Part shown: positions 11,473 to 21,553 of the stretch, in pieces | How the letters are laid out: the number at the start of each line of letters is the position of its first letter | How positions within the stretch are numbered: position 1 is the stretch's first letter | Assembly (NCBI GenBank): GCA_003402285.1 | Contig: QFXG01000001.1 | Location: 124,001-188,000, forward strand | DNA length: 64,000 bases | Direction of reading: 5' to 3' | Source: Candidatus Nitrotoga sp. SPKER | GTDB taxonomy: Bacteria; Pseudomonadota; Gammaproteobacteria; Burkholderiales; Gallionellaceae | The notes under the pieces: generated by a model | Told to the model about the DNA's origin: nothing | The model's database searches: none | Seen by the model: only the letters and a program-made list of their open reading frames with translations | Made by a program: the position numbers and the translations under genes

Positions 11473-12414
11473 ATGGACGACCTCTCAAAAAACCTCATTC
11501 TTCCCGACGACACTCCGGTTGATTTGGACGCCGAATTTCGCAACTCTAACATACAAGAAGTGCTAGCTAAACTTGATCGCGAATTGATTGGTCTGTCGCC
11601 AGTCAAGACACGCATCCGCGAAACCGCAGCACTCTTATTGGTAGATCGCGTTCGCAAGAAACTCAACCTATCAGCGGTTTCACCAACGCTACATATGAGC
11701 TTTACTGGTAATCCCGGCACCGGAAAAACCACGGTCGCATTACGTATGGCTGAAATACTGCATCGCCTGGGTTATGTGCGTGAGGGTCATTTAGTATCAG
11801 TCACACGCGATGATCTAGTCGGTCAATACATTGGACATACTGCACCAAAGACAAAAGAAGTCATTAAAAAAGCAATGGGCGGCGTGTTATTCATAGATGA
11901 AGCTTATTACCTATACAAGCCTGAAAATGAGCGGGACTATGGCGCTGAATCTATCGAAATTCTATTACAGATAATGGAAAACAATCGTGACGATCTGGTT
12001 GTAATATTGGCCGGTTACAAAGACCGGATGGATAAATTTTTCCATAGCAATCCTGGCATGCGTTCGCGTATTGCGCATCACATCGACTTTCCTGATTACT
12101 CAGCAGAAGAATTGCTTACCATCGCAAAGCTAATGCTGGCAGAGCAAAATTATCGTTTCAGTTCGGAAGCAGAAAAAGCATTTGCAGAATATATTCCGTT
12201 ACGAATGAAGCTGGAACATTTCGCTAATGCCCGTTCCATCCGTAACGCACTGGATCGCGCACGTATGCGCCAAGCTAACCGTCTATTCGCTGGCGCCAAG
12301 AAAAGTCTCACTAAAATTGATTTGATGACCATTGAAGCCGAAGAAATCTATGCTAGTCGTGTATTTAAAGATGGCCAAGTTGATCTGGATGGAGATGAGT
12401 TGACGGAAAAATAA
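11473..12414 (+). CDS. cbbX: Red-type RuBisCO activase CbbX
   Basis: 313 residues, AAA+ ATPase. Walker A GNPGTGKT is at 79-86, Walker B FIDEA at 140-144, and the pore-loop segment [11 protein letters not shown] at about 118-128. CbbX hexamers use RuBP and ATP to thread the C-terminal tail of red-type CbbL and release inhibitory sugar phosphates. CbbL here ends in a flexible tail ([10 protein letters not shown]) suitable for that. AGGATAAATA precedes the ATG. It is the third gene of cbbLSX, separated from cbbS by about 200 bases and a terminator, so it may use read-through or a promoter of its own. Confidence 0.95.
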   Translation: MDDLSKNLILPDDTPVDLDAEFRNSNIQEVLAKLDRELIGLSPVKTRIRETAALLLVDRVRKKLNLSAVSPTLHMSFTGNPGTGKTTVALRMAEILHRLGYVREGHLVSVTRDDLVGQYIGHTAPKTKEVIKKAMGGVLFIDEAYYLYKPENERDYGAESIEILLQIMENNRDDLVVILAGYKDRMDKFFHSNPGMRSRIAHHIDFPDYSAEELLTIAKLMLAEQNYRFSSEAEKAFAEYIPLRMKLEHFANARSIRNALDRARMRQANRLFAGAKKSLTKIDLMTIEAEEIYASRVFKDGQVDLDGDELTEK

Positions 12415-12734
12415 TAAAAGGATTGTGAAGGCTGTACATATAAATTAACGTATCAATTTAATACGTTAATAGACTATGCTAAAGATCAAGTCTTCATGTT
12501 TTTTGATTGGTTAGTAGGAAATCAGTTTGGTTAAATAATTTATAATCAAATTGAGATGCCGAGTACACTTTGATTCGGTCATCATTATTTTCGAATGATT
12601 GAGAATTACCAAACAATTGCTACTAAATGAACATATAAAACTATTTACAGCCTCTGGTTAACTGGTACTATACGCAAGTCAAGGCGACCTTGATCCTACA
12701 ACTATCCTTACAACTTCATATTTAGGAGCTTTTC
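12415..12734. other. AT-rich intergenic stretch with inverted repeat
   Basis: No gene was found. It contains a 10-bp inverted repeat (attaacgtat / atacgttaat) with a seven-base loop at 12444-12470, without a T run, which could weakly end the cbbX transcript. The remainder is AT-rich and should hold the promoter of the small secreted protein that follows. Confidence 0.5.
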
Positions 12735-13076
12735 ATGAAAAAGAGTCTTATAAATATCACACTTATGTCCTGTTTTGCTTTAGGTGTTTCTTTGGCAAAC
12801 GCTGATTCAATGGTTGGTGTTACTACTTCGGGTATTTCTACCAACACTGGACAATCCTATGGCACATCGGGTGGCAGAATCCAGCCTATGGGCGCAGATG
12901 GCCGAGTTCAGCCAAATAATGCCGGTTTTGATGTTCAGAACCAACCACCTGAGTATTATCGTTACTCTCATGTTTCCAATCAAACCAATATCGTTCAATC
13001 TGGACCTAATGGACCATTCAATCAATTGGGCAATCCAGGAATGAACTCCCAAGAGCGTTATCCAATGGGAAGGTAA
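12735..13076 (+). CDS. Small exported protein of unknown function
   Basis: 113 residues. Residues 1-23 form a clear Sec signal peptide (MKKSLINITL, then a hydrophobic core, cleavage likely after ANA). The mature part is rich in Gly, Asn, Gln, Pro and Ser with no cysteine, and low in complexity (GPNGPFNQLGNPGMN), so it is probably disordered and periplasmic or surface-exposed. A good Shine-Dalgarno (TTTAGGAGCTTTTC) precedes the ATG and a strong terminator follows, so it is a monocistronic gene. I do not recognise the family. Its place after cbbX may be fortuitous. Confidence 0.75.
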   Translation: MKKSLINITLMSCFALGVSLANADSMVGVTTSGISTNTGQSYGTSGGRIQPMGADGRVQPNNAGFDVQNQPPEYYRYSHVSNQTNIVQSGPNGPFNQLGNPGMNSQERYPMGR

Positions 13077-13114
13077 TAAATACGTTTGGTAGCAATGAAT
13101 GAACAAATTCGTTT

Positions 13115-13149
13115 AATAAGAAGGCCAGCTTAATGCTGGCCTTCTTATT
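13115..13149 (+). terminator. Intrinsic terminator after the small exported protein gene
   Basis: A 15-bp perfect stem (13115-13129 with 13135-13149, centre AAGGCCAGC / GCTGGCCTT) has a five-base TTAAT loop. The descending arm ends in ATTTTA. It follows the stop at 13076 by about 40 bases. Confidence 0.85.
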
Positions 13150-13526
13150 TTACATACGATGGTTTTAGTATAGACAATAATTTTATATTCAGTGGTGACC
13201 ATGCCGAGCAGTAACAGCGATTTCATCTTGCTTGATAATGAAAGATATGCATTGTTTACGGATCAATTTTAATGACGTAGATCTTTTACTTTATTACACG
13301 TCTAAAAGCTACGATCAGCTAAATAATTTGTATGGTTGCAACGCGTTAAAACACAATCCCAAAAAAGAAGCCATGATCAATTAGTGAGCATGTTTCGCAC
13401 AGACTTTAGACGTAAAAAAATTATTATTAAAATAATCAGTATAGAACTAAATCAAATTGTTTTAATGGTTGAAACTTGGTTAATTAGATTAAAATACACT
13501 GCTGGTTGTTATTTTAGGAATTACTT
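13150..13526. other. Gene-free AT-rich stretch
   Basis: No coding frame here looks real; a 64-codon frame at 13336-13530 starts with TTG, has no ribosome binding site and overlaps the next gene's start. Near its right end TTGAAA (13469-13474) and TAAAAT (13490-13495) with a 15-base spacer may form the promoter of the 88-aa gene. Confidence 0.45.
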
Positions 13527-13793
13527 ATGAATCAAAAACTTTTGCAGTTATTGGATGGTGCGGAAGATAAATATCCGCATGCACTGGAACAACAGTTCCC
13601 ACATGTTGTAAATAAAATTATAGAGTTATGGGGTTCACCGGCAATAGATCAATATTTCATTGATCTGATGTTGCATACACGTGCCGTGCCACGTGAAGGT
13701 TTCCCGCCTGCAATAGCTAAAGAAATTTTCGATCTAAATCTGATAAATGACGAACAACTTAAAGCAAAGCAAGGCGTACCCATCAGTCGATAA
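13527..13793 (+). CDS. Conserved hypothetical protein, 88 aa
   Basis: 88 residues preceded by TTTTAGGAATTACTT. It has no signal peptide and no membrane segment, and its predicted secondary structure is helical. It has features of a small cytoplasmic protein (ALEQQFPHVVNKIIELWGSP, then a conserved-looking RAVPREGFPPAIAKEIF). It resembles short uncharacterised proteins I associate with betaproteobacteria, but no function can be given. It stands alone, with the rimO gene convergent downstream. Confidence 0.75.
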   Translation: MNQKLLQLLDGAEDKYPHALEQQFPHVVNKIIELWGSPAIDQYFIDLMLHTRAVPREGFPPAIAKEIFDLNLINDEQLKAKQGVPISR

Positions 13794-13917
13794 ATATGAA
13801 CAAAATCTTATTTTAAAGATATAAACCGGATTTTTATCTTTTCAGGAAATATCGCCCAATTCATCTCTTCTACCCTTAAGTACAGAATTTAACCGAGAAA
13901 ATCATATATTCAGTAGG

Positions 13918-15240
13918 TTAAACCGTTTCTGCCCACAGATCATGAACATCAGAATCAGTTATTCGGACATTCACAAAATCACCTGGCTTTAGTGTTTGAC
14001 CATTACTAATATAAACCAGCCCATCAATCTCTGGTGCATCAGCTGTACTACGTGCAATTGCACCCTCCTCGTCCACTTCATCCACCAACACCTGCATGGT
14101 CTTGCCTTTTTTACATGCAAGGCGTTCACCACTAATCCCTTCCTGCAATTGCATCAAGCGACCCAAACGTTCTTGCTGAACTTCAAGTGGGATGTGATCC
14201 GGTAAATTATTGGCTAGAGCACCTTCCACAGGGGAATACATAAATGCGCCGACGCGATCCAATTGAGCCATTTCGAGGAAATTGAGCAGATCTTCAAATT
14301 CTTCTTCCGTTTCGCCGGGGAAGCCGACTATAAAAGTGCTGCGTAAGGTAATGTCCGGGCAAATTTTGCGCCATTGCTGAATACGTGTAAGCACGTTTTC
14401 ACTACTGGCAGGGCGTTTCATTAATTTAAGAATGCGCGCATTGGCATGCTGAAACGGGATATCCAGATAGGGCAGAATTTTCCCCTGCACCATCAGCGGA
14501 ATAGCTTCATCTACATGTGGGTAAGGATAAACATAATGCAATCGCACCCATACCCCCAGCTCACCCATCGCCTGGACTAATTCGGTCATACGTGTTTTGA
14601 TCGGCCGACCACCCCAGAAACCTGTACGGTATTTTATATCTACGCCATAGGCACTAGTGTCTTGCGAGATTACCAGTAATTCTTTCACGCCTGCGTTTAC
14701 CAAATTCTGCGCTTCCTGCATAACGTCACCCACCGGACGGCTTACCAGATCGCCGCGCATACTGGGGATGATACAAAAAGTGCAGCGATGGTTGCAGCCC
14801 TCTGAAATTTTCACATAAGCATAATGCTTGGGTGTCAGCCGTATGCCTTGTGGCGGAACCAGATCACTATAAGGATCATGCAACTTGGGCAAATGGGCAT
14901 GAATAGCTTCCATTACCTCATCGGTCGCATGCGGACCTGTGACTGCCAATACTTTGGGATGCGCTTCTTTCACTACATTACCTTTGGCACCCAAACAACC
15001 AGTAACAATGACCTTTCCATTTTCAGCCAGTGCTTCGCCGATGGCTTCAAGTGATTCTGTCACTGCACTGTCAATGAAACCGCAAGTGTTAACTATCACT
15101 AGATCGGAATTCGCATAGTTGGGAGAAATAATGTAACCCTCAGTACGTAAACGAGTAAGAATATGCTCGGAATCCACCGTCGCTTTAGGACAACCGAGAG
15201 ATACGAAACCGACGCGTGGCGCTGTGCTTTGCTTGTTCAT
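13918..15240 (-). CDS. rimO: Ribosomal protein S12 methylthiotransferase RimO
   Basis: 440 residues from the preferred start at 15240 ([17 protein letters not shown]); an upstream ATG at 15270 adds ten unconserved residues. It is a radical SAM enzyme that methylthiolates an aspartate of ribosomal protein S12. The N-terminal MTTase domain carries cluster cysteines in [15 protein letters not shown] and VTGCLGAKG. The radical SAM motif is CNHRCTFC, and a C-terminal TRAM domain lies around [21 protein letters not shown] and the S12-type sequence favour RimO over MiaB. Confidence 0.94.
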   Translation of the reverse strand: MNKQSTAPRVGFVSLGCPKATVDSEHILTRLRTEGYIISPNYANSDLVIVNTCGFIDSAVTESLEAIGEALAENGKVIVTGCLGAKGNVVKEAHPKVLAVTGPHATDEVMEAIHAHLPKLHDPYSDLVPPQGIRLTPKHYAYVKISEGCNHRCTFCIIPSMRGDLVSRPVGDVMQEAQNLVNAGVKELLVISQDTSAYGVDIKYRTGFWGGRPIKTRMTELVQAMGELGVWVRLHYVYPYPHVDEAIPLMVQGKILPYLDIPFQHANARILKLMKRPASSENVLTRIQQWRKICPDITLRSTFIVGFPGETEEEFEDLLNFLEMAQLDRVGAFMYSPVEGALANNLPDHIPLEVQQERLGRLMQLQEGISGERLACKKGKTMQVLVDEVDEEGAIARSTADAPEIDGLVYISNGQTLKPGDFVNVRITDSDVHDLWAETV

Positions 15241-15352
15241 GTTTTCACTTTGATATATTGAATTGAACATTTTCTTTCCTGCAGCCAGCTTTATCTTTAC
15301 TGCAGTAAATTACTACGAAAAGTGGTATTTGGTAATGTAGGAGAAAAGATTT

Positions 15353-16132
15353 TTACTCTACCATTAATACACTCATTAACCAGACTGTCCCTACACCCGA
15401 TACAATCAAAACGACTTGCTGCAAGGTATCGCGTAGCTGTACGCGCTTATGCAAACCGGGTATTAAATCCGCTACCGCAACATAAATCATGCTCGCAGCG
15501 GCCAGTGCAAGCAACGATGGAATCCACGATTGCATGGTCTGCAAAGTGAGGTATCCCAATATGCCGCCTGCCACAGAGGCGAAACTGGATATCACGTTCA
15601 ATTGAAAGGCCCGCAATTTGCTATAACCCGAGTGTAGCAAAATAGCAAAATCCCCCACTTCTTGCGGAATTTCGTGTGCGATGATGGCCAGTGCAGTGAC
15701 AATACCCAGATTCACGTCAGTCAGAAATGCTGCCGCTATGATGATGCCATCCACAAAATTATGGAAAGTGTCACCGATTATAATCATCATGCCACTGCGG
15801 CCATGGTCATAACCATGCTCCGCATCGACTGTTTGATGTGCTTCGCAATGCTCATGGTGGCAATGCCTCCACAGTACCAGTTTTTCCAGGATAAAAAACA
15901 GCAGGATCCCAAACAATACCGTACCGCTTAAAATAGCGACATTGGGAGTTAGGTTGATTGCCTCGGGCAAAATATTGAGGAATACTGCTCCAAGCAGCGC
16001 ACCTATTGCATAGCTCACCATGCCACCAAGGTAATGCTGTGTGCGGTTGTTAAACGCGAATAATGCTGCACATCCCACACTCAGCGTTCCGCCTACAATA
16101 CAGGTGGTAATAATCCAGACCAAAATACTCAT
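15353..16132 (-). CDS. ZIP-family divalent metal transporter
   Basis: 259 residues, about eight membrane segments, typical of bacterial ZIP (ZupT-like) permeases that import zinc, iron or other divalent metals. The two metal-site motifs in the membrane are HNFVDG (124-129) and HEIPQE (153-158). Between the third and fourth helices is a histidine-rich cytoplasmic loop (about 89-110: RHCHHEHCEAH). The metal preference cannot be told from sequence. Monocistronic by position, about 80 bases upstream of rimO on the same strand. Confidence 0.88.
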   Translation of the reverse strand: MSILVWIITTCIVGGTLSVGCAALFAFNNRTQHYLGGMVSYAIGALLGAVFLNILPEAINLTPNVAILSGTVLFGILLFFILEKLVLWRHCHHEHCEAHQTVDAEHGYDHGRSGMMIIIGDTFHNFVDGIIIAAAFLTDVNLGIVTALAIIAHEIPQEVGDFAILLHSGYSKLRAFQLNVISSFASVAGGILGYLTLQTMQSWIPSLLALAAASMIYVAVADLIPGLHKRVQLRDTLQQVVLIVSGVGTVWLMSVLMVE

Positions 16133-16341
16133 GGTGTGTTCAAGAAATAAATGAGGCGCGGATTATACCTAAAGACAGACAAGCCATTCTCTAAGTGCGT
16201 GGTTAATTGCAGCGGATTTAATTTTTCAAAAATCTAAAAAGATGAATGATTTTGATACTTGTGCTTCAAATACGGCATATATAACGTTACAGAGTTCAGA
16301 GTTGCACAAAGCTTACACAGTCAAAGAGTGTTTTCCCCGAC

Positions 16342-17196
16342 TCATGCTGCAACCTTCGTTTCTACTCCTAATACTTTAATGCGCGCAGCGAAAGCCTCTA
16401 ATTGTTGCTTTGACAGCGTGGCTAGTGTCGGTGCTTCCGGTTGTAACGTGGGGCGTGCCAAGCTGTAAAGCAACACACCCTCAGGTTTGATATTGTCATG
16501 CAACAATGTAGCCAGAAAATCCAGATAATCGTCCTCGTCCTGCTTAGCCGGTAGCTCCCCATCCAGCATAAACCAGCAGGTTTGCAGCCAAGTCGGACAT
16601 AGCGCAATGGCAGTAGCAAGGTTTGCGCGCACCTTAACCAGACTTGTGTGGGTGCTGTTGATTTGTTGCATGCCCACCTTGCTGGCACGGTCAATCTTGA
16701 ACCACACTTCACCATTCAATTGCGCCATTTTGCGCAAACCTTGCTGCACGTATTTGCGGTGCATAAGGCTGCCATTTGTGATGAGAACCAGTTTGATATG
16801 GGAGGGCAGCGCCAGTTCTTGTTGCAGCTTGCCAATGAGTGTAATAATTTGCTCAAATTCTTTGGCGCTGGTTGGCTCACCATTGCCGGATAAGGCAATG
16901 TCATTAATGCGGCGCGCGCCTTCTGGCACGCGACGCAGCATGAAATCACCGTGCAATAACTCATGTAGAAAACCACGCAACTCCTGCTCCAGCAATGCCA
17001 GATCAACCGGTGGAGCTGTGCCGCGCTTGAGTTCCGGCACCTGGCAATATATGCAGCGCCAATTGCAGGCATTATTAGTATTCAGATTGATACCGACCGA
17101 CACTCCACCCGCCCGCCGCGAAACCACGGGATAGATATAGCGCAAACCTGCGCTGTCGCGACTATGATCGGTTACATCAAGACCAGTATTTTTCAA
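16342..17196 (-). CDS. Radical SAM protein, unknown substrate
   Basis: 284 residues with the radical SAM cluster motif CNWRCIYCQ (C44, C48, C51) and a downstream glycine-rich segment DIALSGNGEPT. The family pattern is that of stand-alone radical SAM proteins found in many proteobacteria, but I cannot name a substrate. Its start overlaps the nlpD stop by four bases (ATGA), so it is the last gene of the surE-pcm-nlpD transcript. In many gamma- and betaproteobacteria rpoS follows nlpD; here this gene takes that place. Confidence 0.85.
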   Translation of the reverse strand: MKNTGLDVTDHSRDSAGLRYIYPVVSRRAGGVSVGINLNTNNACNWRCIYCQVPELKRGTAPPVDLALLEQELRGFLHELLHGDFMLRRVPEGARRINDIALSGNGEPTSAKEFEQIITLIGKLQQELALPSHIKLVLITNGSLMHRKYVQQGLRKMAQLNGEVWFKIDRASKVGMQQINSTHTSLVKVRANLATAIALCPTWLQTCWFMLDGELPAKQDEDDYLDFLATLLHDNIKPEGVLLYSLARPTLQPEAPTLATLSKQQLEAFAARIKVLGVETKVAA

Positions 17197-18161
17197 GATT
17201 TTACGAGTGGTAAATATTTGGCAGGATCAACAGGCTTGCCAAAGCGGCGTATCTCGAAGTGCAAGCTGACCTGATCCGTATCAGTGTTGCCCATCTCTGC
17301 AATCTTCTGCCCTTTATTTACGTTTTGCCCTTCTTTTACCAGTAGCTGGTCGTTGTGGGCATAAGCGCTAAGATAAGCTTTATTATGCTTGATGATGACC
17401 AACTTGCCATATCCACGCAGCCCACTGCCGCTATAGACCACTTTACCCGCTGAGCTGGCAACGATCGCCTGGCCTAGTTTGCCTGCAATATCGATTCCCT
17501 TGCGGCTGGCGGTTTCAGAAAATTCACTTATTAACGTTCCAGACGTTGGCATACTCCATTCCAAGATACTGCCATCGTCATCGGTAATGCCATCAATCTT
17601 GGTTTCTGGTCTAATTTCAGGTTTAGACTGAATTTTGGTTATCACCACAGGTTCGGATTTTTGCGGGTCTTCCTGCATTTTTTCAATTTGTGCCACAGCC
17701 TGTTCGGTATACGGCAGCTTGGCCACCTTAGGTTGACTCTTAACGGGAACGTCTAGAGGCTTACTTTCAACCATGGTTTTAACCACGGTCGAAGGACCGG
17801 CAGAGGGCAAACGTAACTCCTTGCCAACATGAATAACAGCATGATTTTGAATGTTATTTAATTCTGCAATTTCGCGATAATCCAGACCATAGTTAAAGGC
17901 TATGCTATACAAAGTATCGCCTTTTTGTACTACGTAAATCTGCGGACGCCCGTCTTTATCACGTGGCACCGCTTTCATGATTGGCGCAGCAACCGGCACA
18001 ACCGGTTTTTTCAACTTGGCTCCGCTTGCTATTTCGCGTTCTGCACCATGTTCCTCTACTGGGGCGTGAGAGCCACTGGAAGAACAACCTATCACTAGCA
18101 CTGCGGCAATAACGGCAATAGCGATGGGTTGTAATCGAAAAATGAATTTTTTCAGTATCAT
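17193..18161 (-). CDS. nlpD: NlpD-like lipoprotein, amidase activator with degenerate LytM domain
   Basis: 322 residues. A lipoprotein signal peptide has its lipobox around LVIGC (C26). A LysM peptidoglycan-binding domain lies at about 75-119 (YVVQKGDTLYSIAFNYG), and an M23/LytM domain occupies about 205-320. The zinc-ligand HxGxD motif of active M23 peptidases is replaced by RKGIDIAG, as in E. coli NlpD, which does not cut peptidoglycan itself but activates AmiC-type amidases at the septum. It is third in surE-pcm-nlpD, and ATGA overlaps couple it to both neighbours. Confidence 0.9.
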   Translation of the reverse strand: MILKKFIFRLQPIAIAVIAAVLVIGCSSSGSHAPVEEHGAEREIASGAKLKKPVVPVAAPIMKAVPRDKDGRPQIYVVQKGDTLYSIAFNYGLDYREIAELNNIQNHAVIHVGKELRLPSAGPSTVVKTMVESKPLDVPVKSQPKVAKLPYTEQAVAQIEKMQEDPQKSEPVVITKIQSKPEIRPETKIDGITDDDGSILEWSMPTSGTLISEFSETASRKGIDIAGKLGQAIVASSAGKVVYSGSGLRGYGKLVIIKHNKAYLSAYAHNDQLLVKEGQNVNKGQKIAEMGNTDTDQVSLHFEIRRFGKPVDPAKYLPLVKS

Positions 18162-18814
18162 ACTTTCCCCATCAATAGTGGCACGAATTTCACCGCCTCC
18201 AAGCGAGTTTCACGGTAGCCTTGCGTCCCACGCTCAATCAGGCATAAAAACTGTTCCTGAGCGCCCAATGGCAGCACCATTCTACCGCCCACGGCTAGCT
18301 GCTCCAGCAATGCCTGTGATATATGCGTAGCGGCTGCCGCCATAATGATGCCATCAAACGGTGCGACTGCCGGCAAACCAATGTTGCCGTCCGCATAACG
18401 CAAAATAACATTTTTTACTTTCAATTCTTTCATGTAGCCTGCCGCGCGTTCATACAAAGGTTGCACGCGTTCCACTGAATATACCTCATGTGCCACTTGA
18501 GCTAGCACCGCTGCCTGATAACCGCAACCCGTACCCACTTCCAGCACGCGATTTAATGCCATGCCATTGCGCAGGATTTCGATCATGCGCGCCACAATGT
18601 AAGGTTGCGAAATAGTCTGACCAAAACCCAATGGCAACGACACATCGTCATAGGCACGGCTGGCCAGCGCTTCGTCGATAAAAATATGGCGTGGCACCAC
18701 ATTCATTGCAGCCAGTACAACCTCATCCTCAATCCCCTGCGCACGCAGCCGCTCGATCAACCGCGCGCGCGTGCGCGGCGAGGTCATGCCAATGCCACTA
18801 TGACGCCCACTCAT
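18158..18814 (-). CDS. pcm: Protein-L-isoaspartate O-methyltransferase
   Basis: 218 residues. It repairs isoaspartyl damage in ageing proteins by SAM-dependent methylation. The family motifs are visible: GQTISQP (65-71) and the SAM-binding [11 protein letters not shown] (90-100). It overlaps surE upstream and nlpD downstream by ATGA on each side, the standard stress/repair operon order. Full length. Confidence 0.94.
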   Translation of the reverse strand: MSGRHSGIGMTSPRTRARLIERLRAQGIEDEVVLAAMNVVPRHIFIDEALASRAYDDVSLPLGFGQTISQPYIVARMIEILRNGMALNRVLEVGTGCGYQAAVLAQVAHEVYSVERVQPLYERAAGYMKELKVKNVILRYADGNIGLPAVAPFDGIIMAAAATHISQALLEQLAVGGRMVLPLGAQEQFLCLIERGTQGYRETRLEAVKFVPLLMGKV

Positions 18815-19563
18815 GCAGCGTTACCTGTCAGCCATGTTCCAACCGCATCGAGCTGGCTATATTGTGTCAGATCCATCTGTAATGGCGTAATGGATACACG
18901 GCGCTGAGTAATAGCATAAAAATCCGTACCCGCACCTGCATCCTGCGCCTTGCCAGCTGCACCAACCCAATACACAGTCTCACCATGCGGATTAGTACTT
19001 TTTATTACTGGTTCGGCCTTATGACGTTTACCCAGACGGGTTACTTCGCGGCCTTGTAATTGCTCGTATGGAATGTCTGGCACATTCACGTTGAGTAACC
19101 ATGGGAGAGAATGAGTACGCTTTTCAAATTGCTGCACCAGATCAGCCACCACACGTGCCGCAGTAGCATAATGCACCAATGTCTTGCTCGCGAGCGATAC
19201 GGCAATGGCCGGGATTCCGAGCAAAAAACCTTCTGTGGCAGCTGCCACCGTACCTGAATAAATTGTATCGTCACCCATGTTTGCACCCGCATTAATACCG
19301 GAGATAACCATATCCGGTTGAGTATCCAGCATACCGGTCACTGCTAAATGCACACAGTCGGTCGGCGTCCCATTTACGTAATAAAAACCGTTGGCGGCAC
19401 GACGTAAATTGAGCGGGCGATCCAACGTCAAAGAGTTGCTTGCACCGCTGCGATCACGTTCGGGAGCCACCACTATTATTTCAGCAATTGTAGACAACGT
19501 TTCCGCAAGGCAAGCCAGGCCAGGTGAGAAATAACCATCATCATTGCTGAGCATAAGCATCAT
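18811..19563 (-). CDS. surE: 5'/3'-nucleotidase SurE
   Basis: 250 residues. A metal-dependent phosphatase for nucleoside monophosphates and polyphosphate, linked to stationary-phase survival. The N-terminal metal motif LSNDDGY (5-11) and [15 protein letters not shown] and [12 protein letters not shown] are all present. A Shine-Dalgarno AAAAGGATAG precedes ATG 19563; the next ATG (19560) is equally possible. It is the first gene of surE-pcm-nlpD-radical SAM. Confidence 0.95.
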   Translation of the reverse strand: MMLMLSNDDGYFSPGLACLAETLSTIAEIIVVAPERDRSGASNSLTLDRPLNLRRAANGFYYVNGTPTDCVHLAVTGMLDTQPDMVISGINAGANMGDDTIYSGTVAAATEGFLLGIPAIAVSLASKTLVHYATAARVVADLVQQFEKRTHSLPWLLNVNVPDIPYEQLQGREVTRLGKRHKAEPVIKSTNPHGETVYWVGAAGKAQDAGAGTDFYAITQRRVSITPLQMDLTQYSQLDAVGTWLTGNAA

Positions 19564-19739
19564 ATTTCTACTATCCTTTTGTTCTGTATGGGCTTAGCGC
19601 CCATGATGCGCTTTAAATAAGTATTGCTATTGAGTAAACTGCACGAAATCGGGAACAGTATAATTGCTATTATCGCCTGAATTAGCTCAGGTATAAATCC
19701 TCGCTCCTTCTATCGAGCATTGCACGGAAACATTAAAAA

Positions 19740-20435
19740 ATGCGCTCACGCCATATGGAACGACACCTCACGGGACAAATCGGCTGGCTTCGTCCCGCAG
19801 TATTAGGCGCGAACGACGGTATCGTTTCCACGGCCAGTTTGATACTAGGTGTTGCAGCTGCACATGCAAACCACGACAGTATATTGCTTGCGGGGATTGC
19901 TGGTCTTGTCGCAGGCGCCATGTCAATGGCTGCAGGTGAGTATGTGTCCGTCCAATCACAAGCAGATTCCGAACAGGCTGATATTGAGCGAGAACGACAA
20001 GAACTTGAGACAGATGATCTAGGTGAGCGCAAAGAACTGGTTGCGATCTATGTTGGCCGTGGCCTTGATCCTGCGCTTGCGAAACAGGTAGCCGATCAAC
20101 TTATGGCGCATGATGCACTTGGCGCACACACTCGCGACGAACTTGGAATATCAGAAGCGCTTAATGCGCGTCCTCTTCAGGCTACTTTTGCTTCAGCAAT
20201 CAGCTTCGCTGTTGGAGCAGCCCTGCCTCTCCTGGTCACAATATTTACTTCAAGCGCAAGTCTGATTCTATCCATATCAGTTACTTCACTTGTATTCCTG
20301 GCACTCTTGGGTGGTGTGGCTGCATGGGCTGGTGGAGCGCGAGTGACTACAGGTGCAATACGCGTCACATTTTGGGGCGCTCTAGCCATGGGATTGACCG
20401 CCGGCGTGGGCACACTGTTTGGAACAATTGTATGA
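19740..20435 (+). CDS. VIT1/CCC1-family iron/manganese transporter
   Basis: 231 residues with five predicted membrane helices: two near the N terminus (about 20-65) and three in the C-terminal half (145-231). Between them is the charged cytoplasmic segment typical of VIT1 proteins. The signature VLGANDGIVSTASLILGVA and the second-helix AGAMSMAAGEYVSVQSQ mark the family, which exports Fe2+ or Mn2+ from the cytoplasm in bacteria. The start at 19740 lacks a clear Shine-Dalgarno, and ATG 19755 is an alternative. In an iron-rich respiratory lifestyle it may guard against metal overload (inference). Confidence 0.88.
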   Translation: MRSRHMERHLTGQIGWLRPAVLGANDGIVSTASLILGVAAAHANHDSILLAGIAGLVAGAMSMAAGEYVSVQSQADSEQADIERERQELETDDLGERKELVAIYVGRGLDPALAKQVADQLMAHDALGAHTRDELGISEALNARPLQATFASAISFAVGAALPLLVTIFTSSASLILSISVTSLVFLALLGGVAAWAGGARVTTGAIRVTFWGALAMGLTAGVGTLFGTIV

Positions 20436-20851
20436 CCTTTGATAGTTTGAGAACATGAACCCGCATAAGATTAACAAAGATAATTAAGTTGATAGTGCCT
20501 TGCAGTGGCTGGTTATACGCGACACCAAGCAACCACCTGCTGTTTCACTTTGAACTTGAATCCTCCAGATTTATAGCAGAAGCAAGTGACCAGGTATACC
20601 TCTGTCATTAATCTCAGAAAAATAATGCAAGCGGCTAAATAACACATTAGATAACGAGATCCTACTAAGATACGTGCCTTTATCTATAACGAGTAGAAAT
20701 CATATTCTATGTGCGATGGAGCACAGACGGTCATTTTCGTTTGCATAATACTATTCCGCAGGGACGTGGCGATAACTGCGGAAATCAATAATGGTTTTTG
20801 TAAAGCTCTGCGCCTTACGCTACCCATTAATGATGATTAGGAGATCAGAAA
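20436..20851. other. Intergenic stretch upstream of small stress genes
   Basis: No gene was found. It includes a small palindrome TGTGC-GATGGA-GCACA at 20710-20725, about 125 bases before the DUF3309-like gene, which may be an operator or leader element for that cluster. The rest shows nothing I can interpret. Confidence 0.45.
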
Positions 20852-21010
20852 ATGACATTAGGAACAATTTTATTAATCATTGTGATTCTGCTACTAATCG
20901 GCGCGATCCCAAGTTGGCCCCATAGTCAGAGTTGGGGTTATGGACCGAGCGGTGGTCTTGGATTAGTGTTGTTAATCCTGATCATTCTATTACTGATGGG
21001 GAAAATTTAG
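20852..21010 (+). CDS. DUF3309-like small membrane protein, 52 aa
   Basis: 52 residues starting MTLGTILLIIVILLLIGAIP, with two hydrophobic helices (about 3-19 and 34-50) separated by a short polar loop SWPHSQSWGYGPSGG. This pattern (MTLGTILLIILILLLIGALP...WPHSxSWGYGPSG) is characteristic of the DUF3309 family of tiny inner-membrane proteins of unknown function. A strong Shine-Dalgarno TTAGGAGATCAG precedes the ATG. It neighbours a BON lipoprotein and a DUF1328 protein, which suggests an envelope-stress cluster. Confidence 0.88.
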   Translation: MTLGTILLIIVILLLIGAIPSWPHSQSWGYGPSGGLGLVLLILIILLLMGKI

Positions 21011-21175
21011 CGCGTTACTTTAAATTTAGTGTTCTTCTGTTATTCAATGAGCAGCGAAATCGGAATTTTTATTTTCACCGCAACTTAACGTTGCAAACAC
21101 GCGCCTCTTGGTTCTAATCTGGTTTAAGCATCGAGAGGCAATTTAGCATCATTATTTACTTTTTAAGGGCTTAAC

Positions 21176-21487
21176 ATGACACAATTTAAACGTTTTTCCA
21201 CTTTTTTTCTGACCGCTCTGTTGGTATTTTTTGTAGGGTGTGCAGCTACATCAAAGCAGGAAGGGACCGGAGAATATATTGACGATAGCGTCCTGACCAC
21301 TAAGGTCAAGGCAGCGGTTTTCAATGAACCCACCTTAAAATCCACCGAAATCAATGTTGAAACATTTAAGGGTGTAGTACAACTGAGTGGTTTTGTAAGT
21401 TCTGAAGCTGATATCAACAAGGCGGCCGATGTCGCACGTAATGTCAAAGGTGTGAAATCAGTTAAGAATGATATGCGAGTCAAATAA
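21176..21487 (+). CDS. BON-domain lipoprotein (OsmY-like)
   Basis: 103 residues. The lipoprotein signal peptide ends at lipobox FVGC (C22). One BON domain (about 35-103: DDSVLTTKVKAAVFNEP ... VKSVKNDMRVK) follows. BON domains bind phospholipid surfaces and are found in osmotic- and envelope-stress proteins such as OsmY and DolP. Probably an outer-membrane-anchored periplasmic protein. The stop is followed closely by the DUF1328 gene, so the two are likely cotranscribed. Confidence 0.9.
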   Translation: MTQFKRFSTFFLTALLVFFVGCAATSKQEGTGEYIDDSVLTTKVKAAVFNEPTLKSTEINVETFKGVVQLSGFVSSEADINKAADVARNVKGVKSVKNDMRVK

Positions 21488-21553
21488 AAGATAAAGGTCG
21501 GTCTTCAACATGGCAATGTGCGGTCGACCGATCGTCAAATAAAGGAAAATATC

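Noticed and set aside
13336-13530. 64-codon frame on the plus strand
   Set aside because: It starts at TTG without a ribosome binding site and overlaps the start of the well-supported 88-aa gene.
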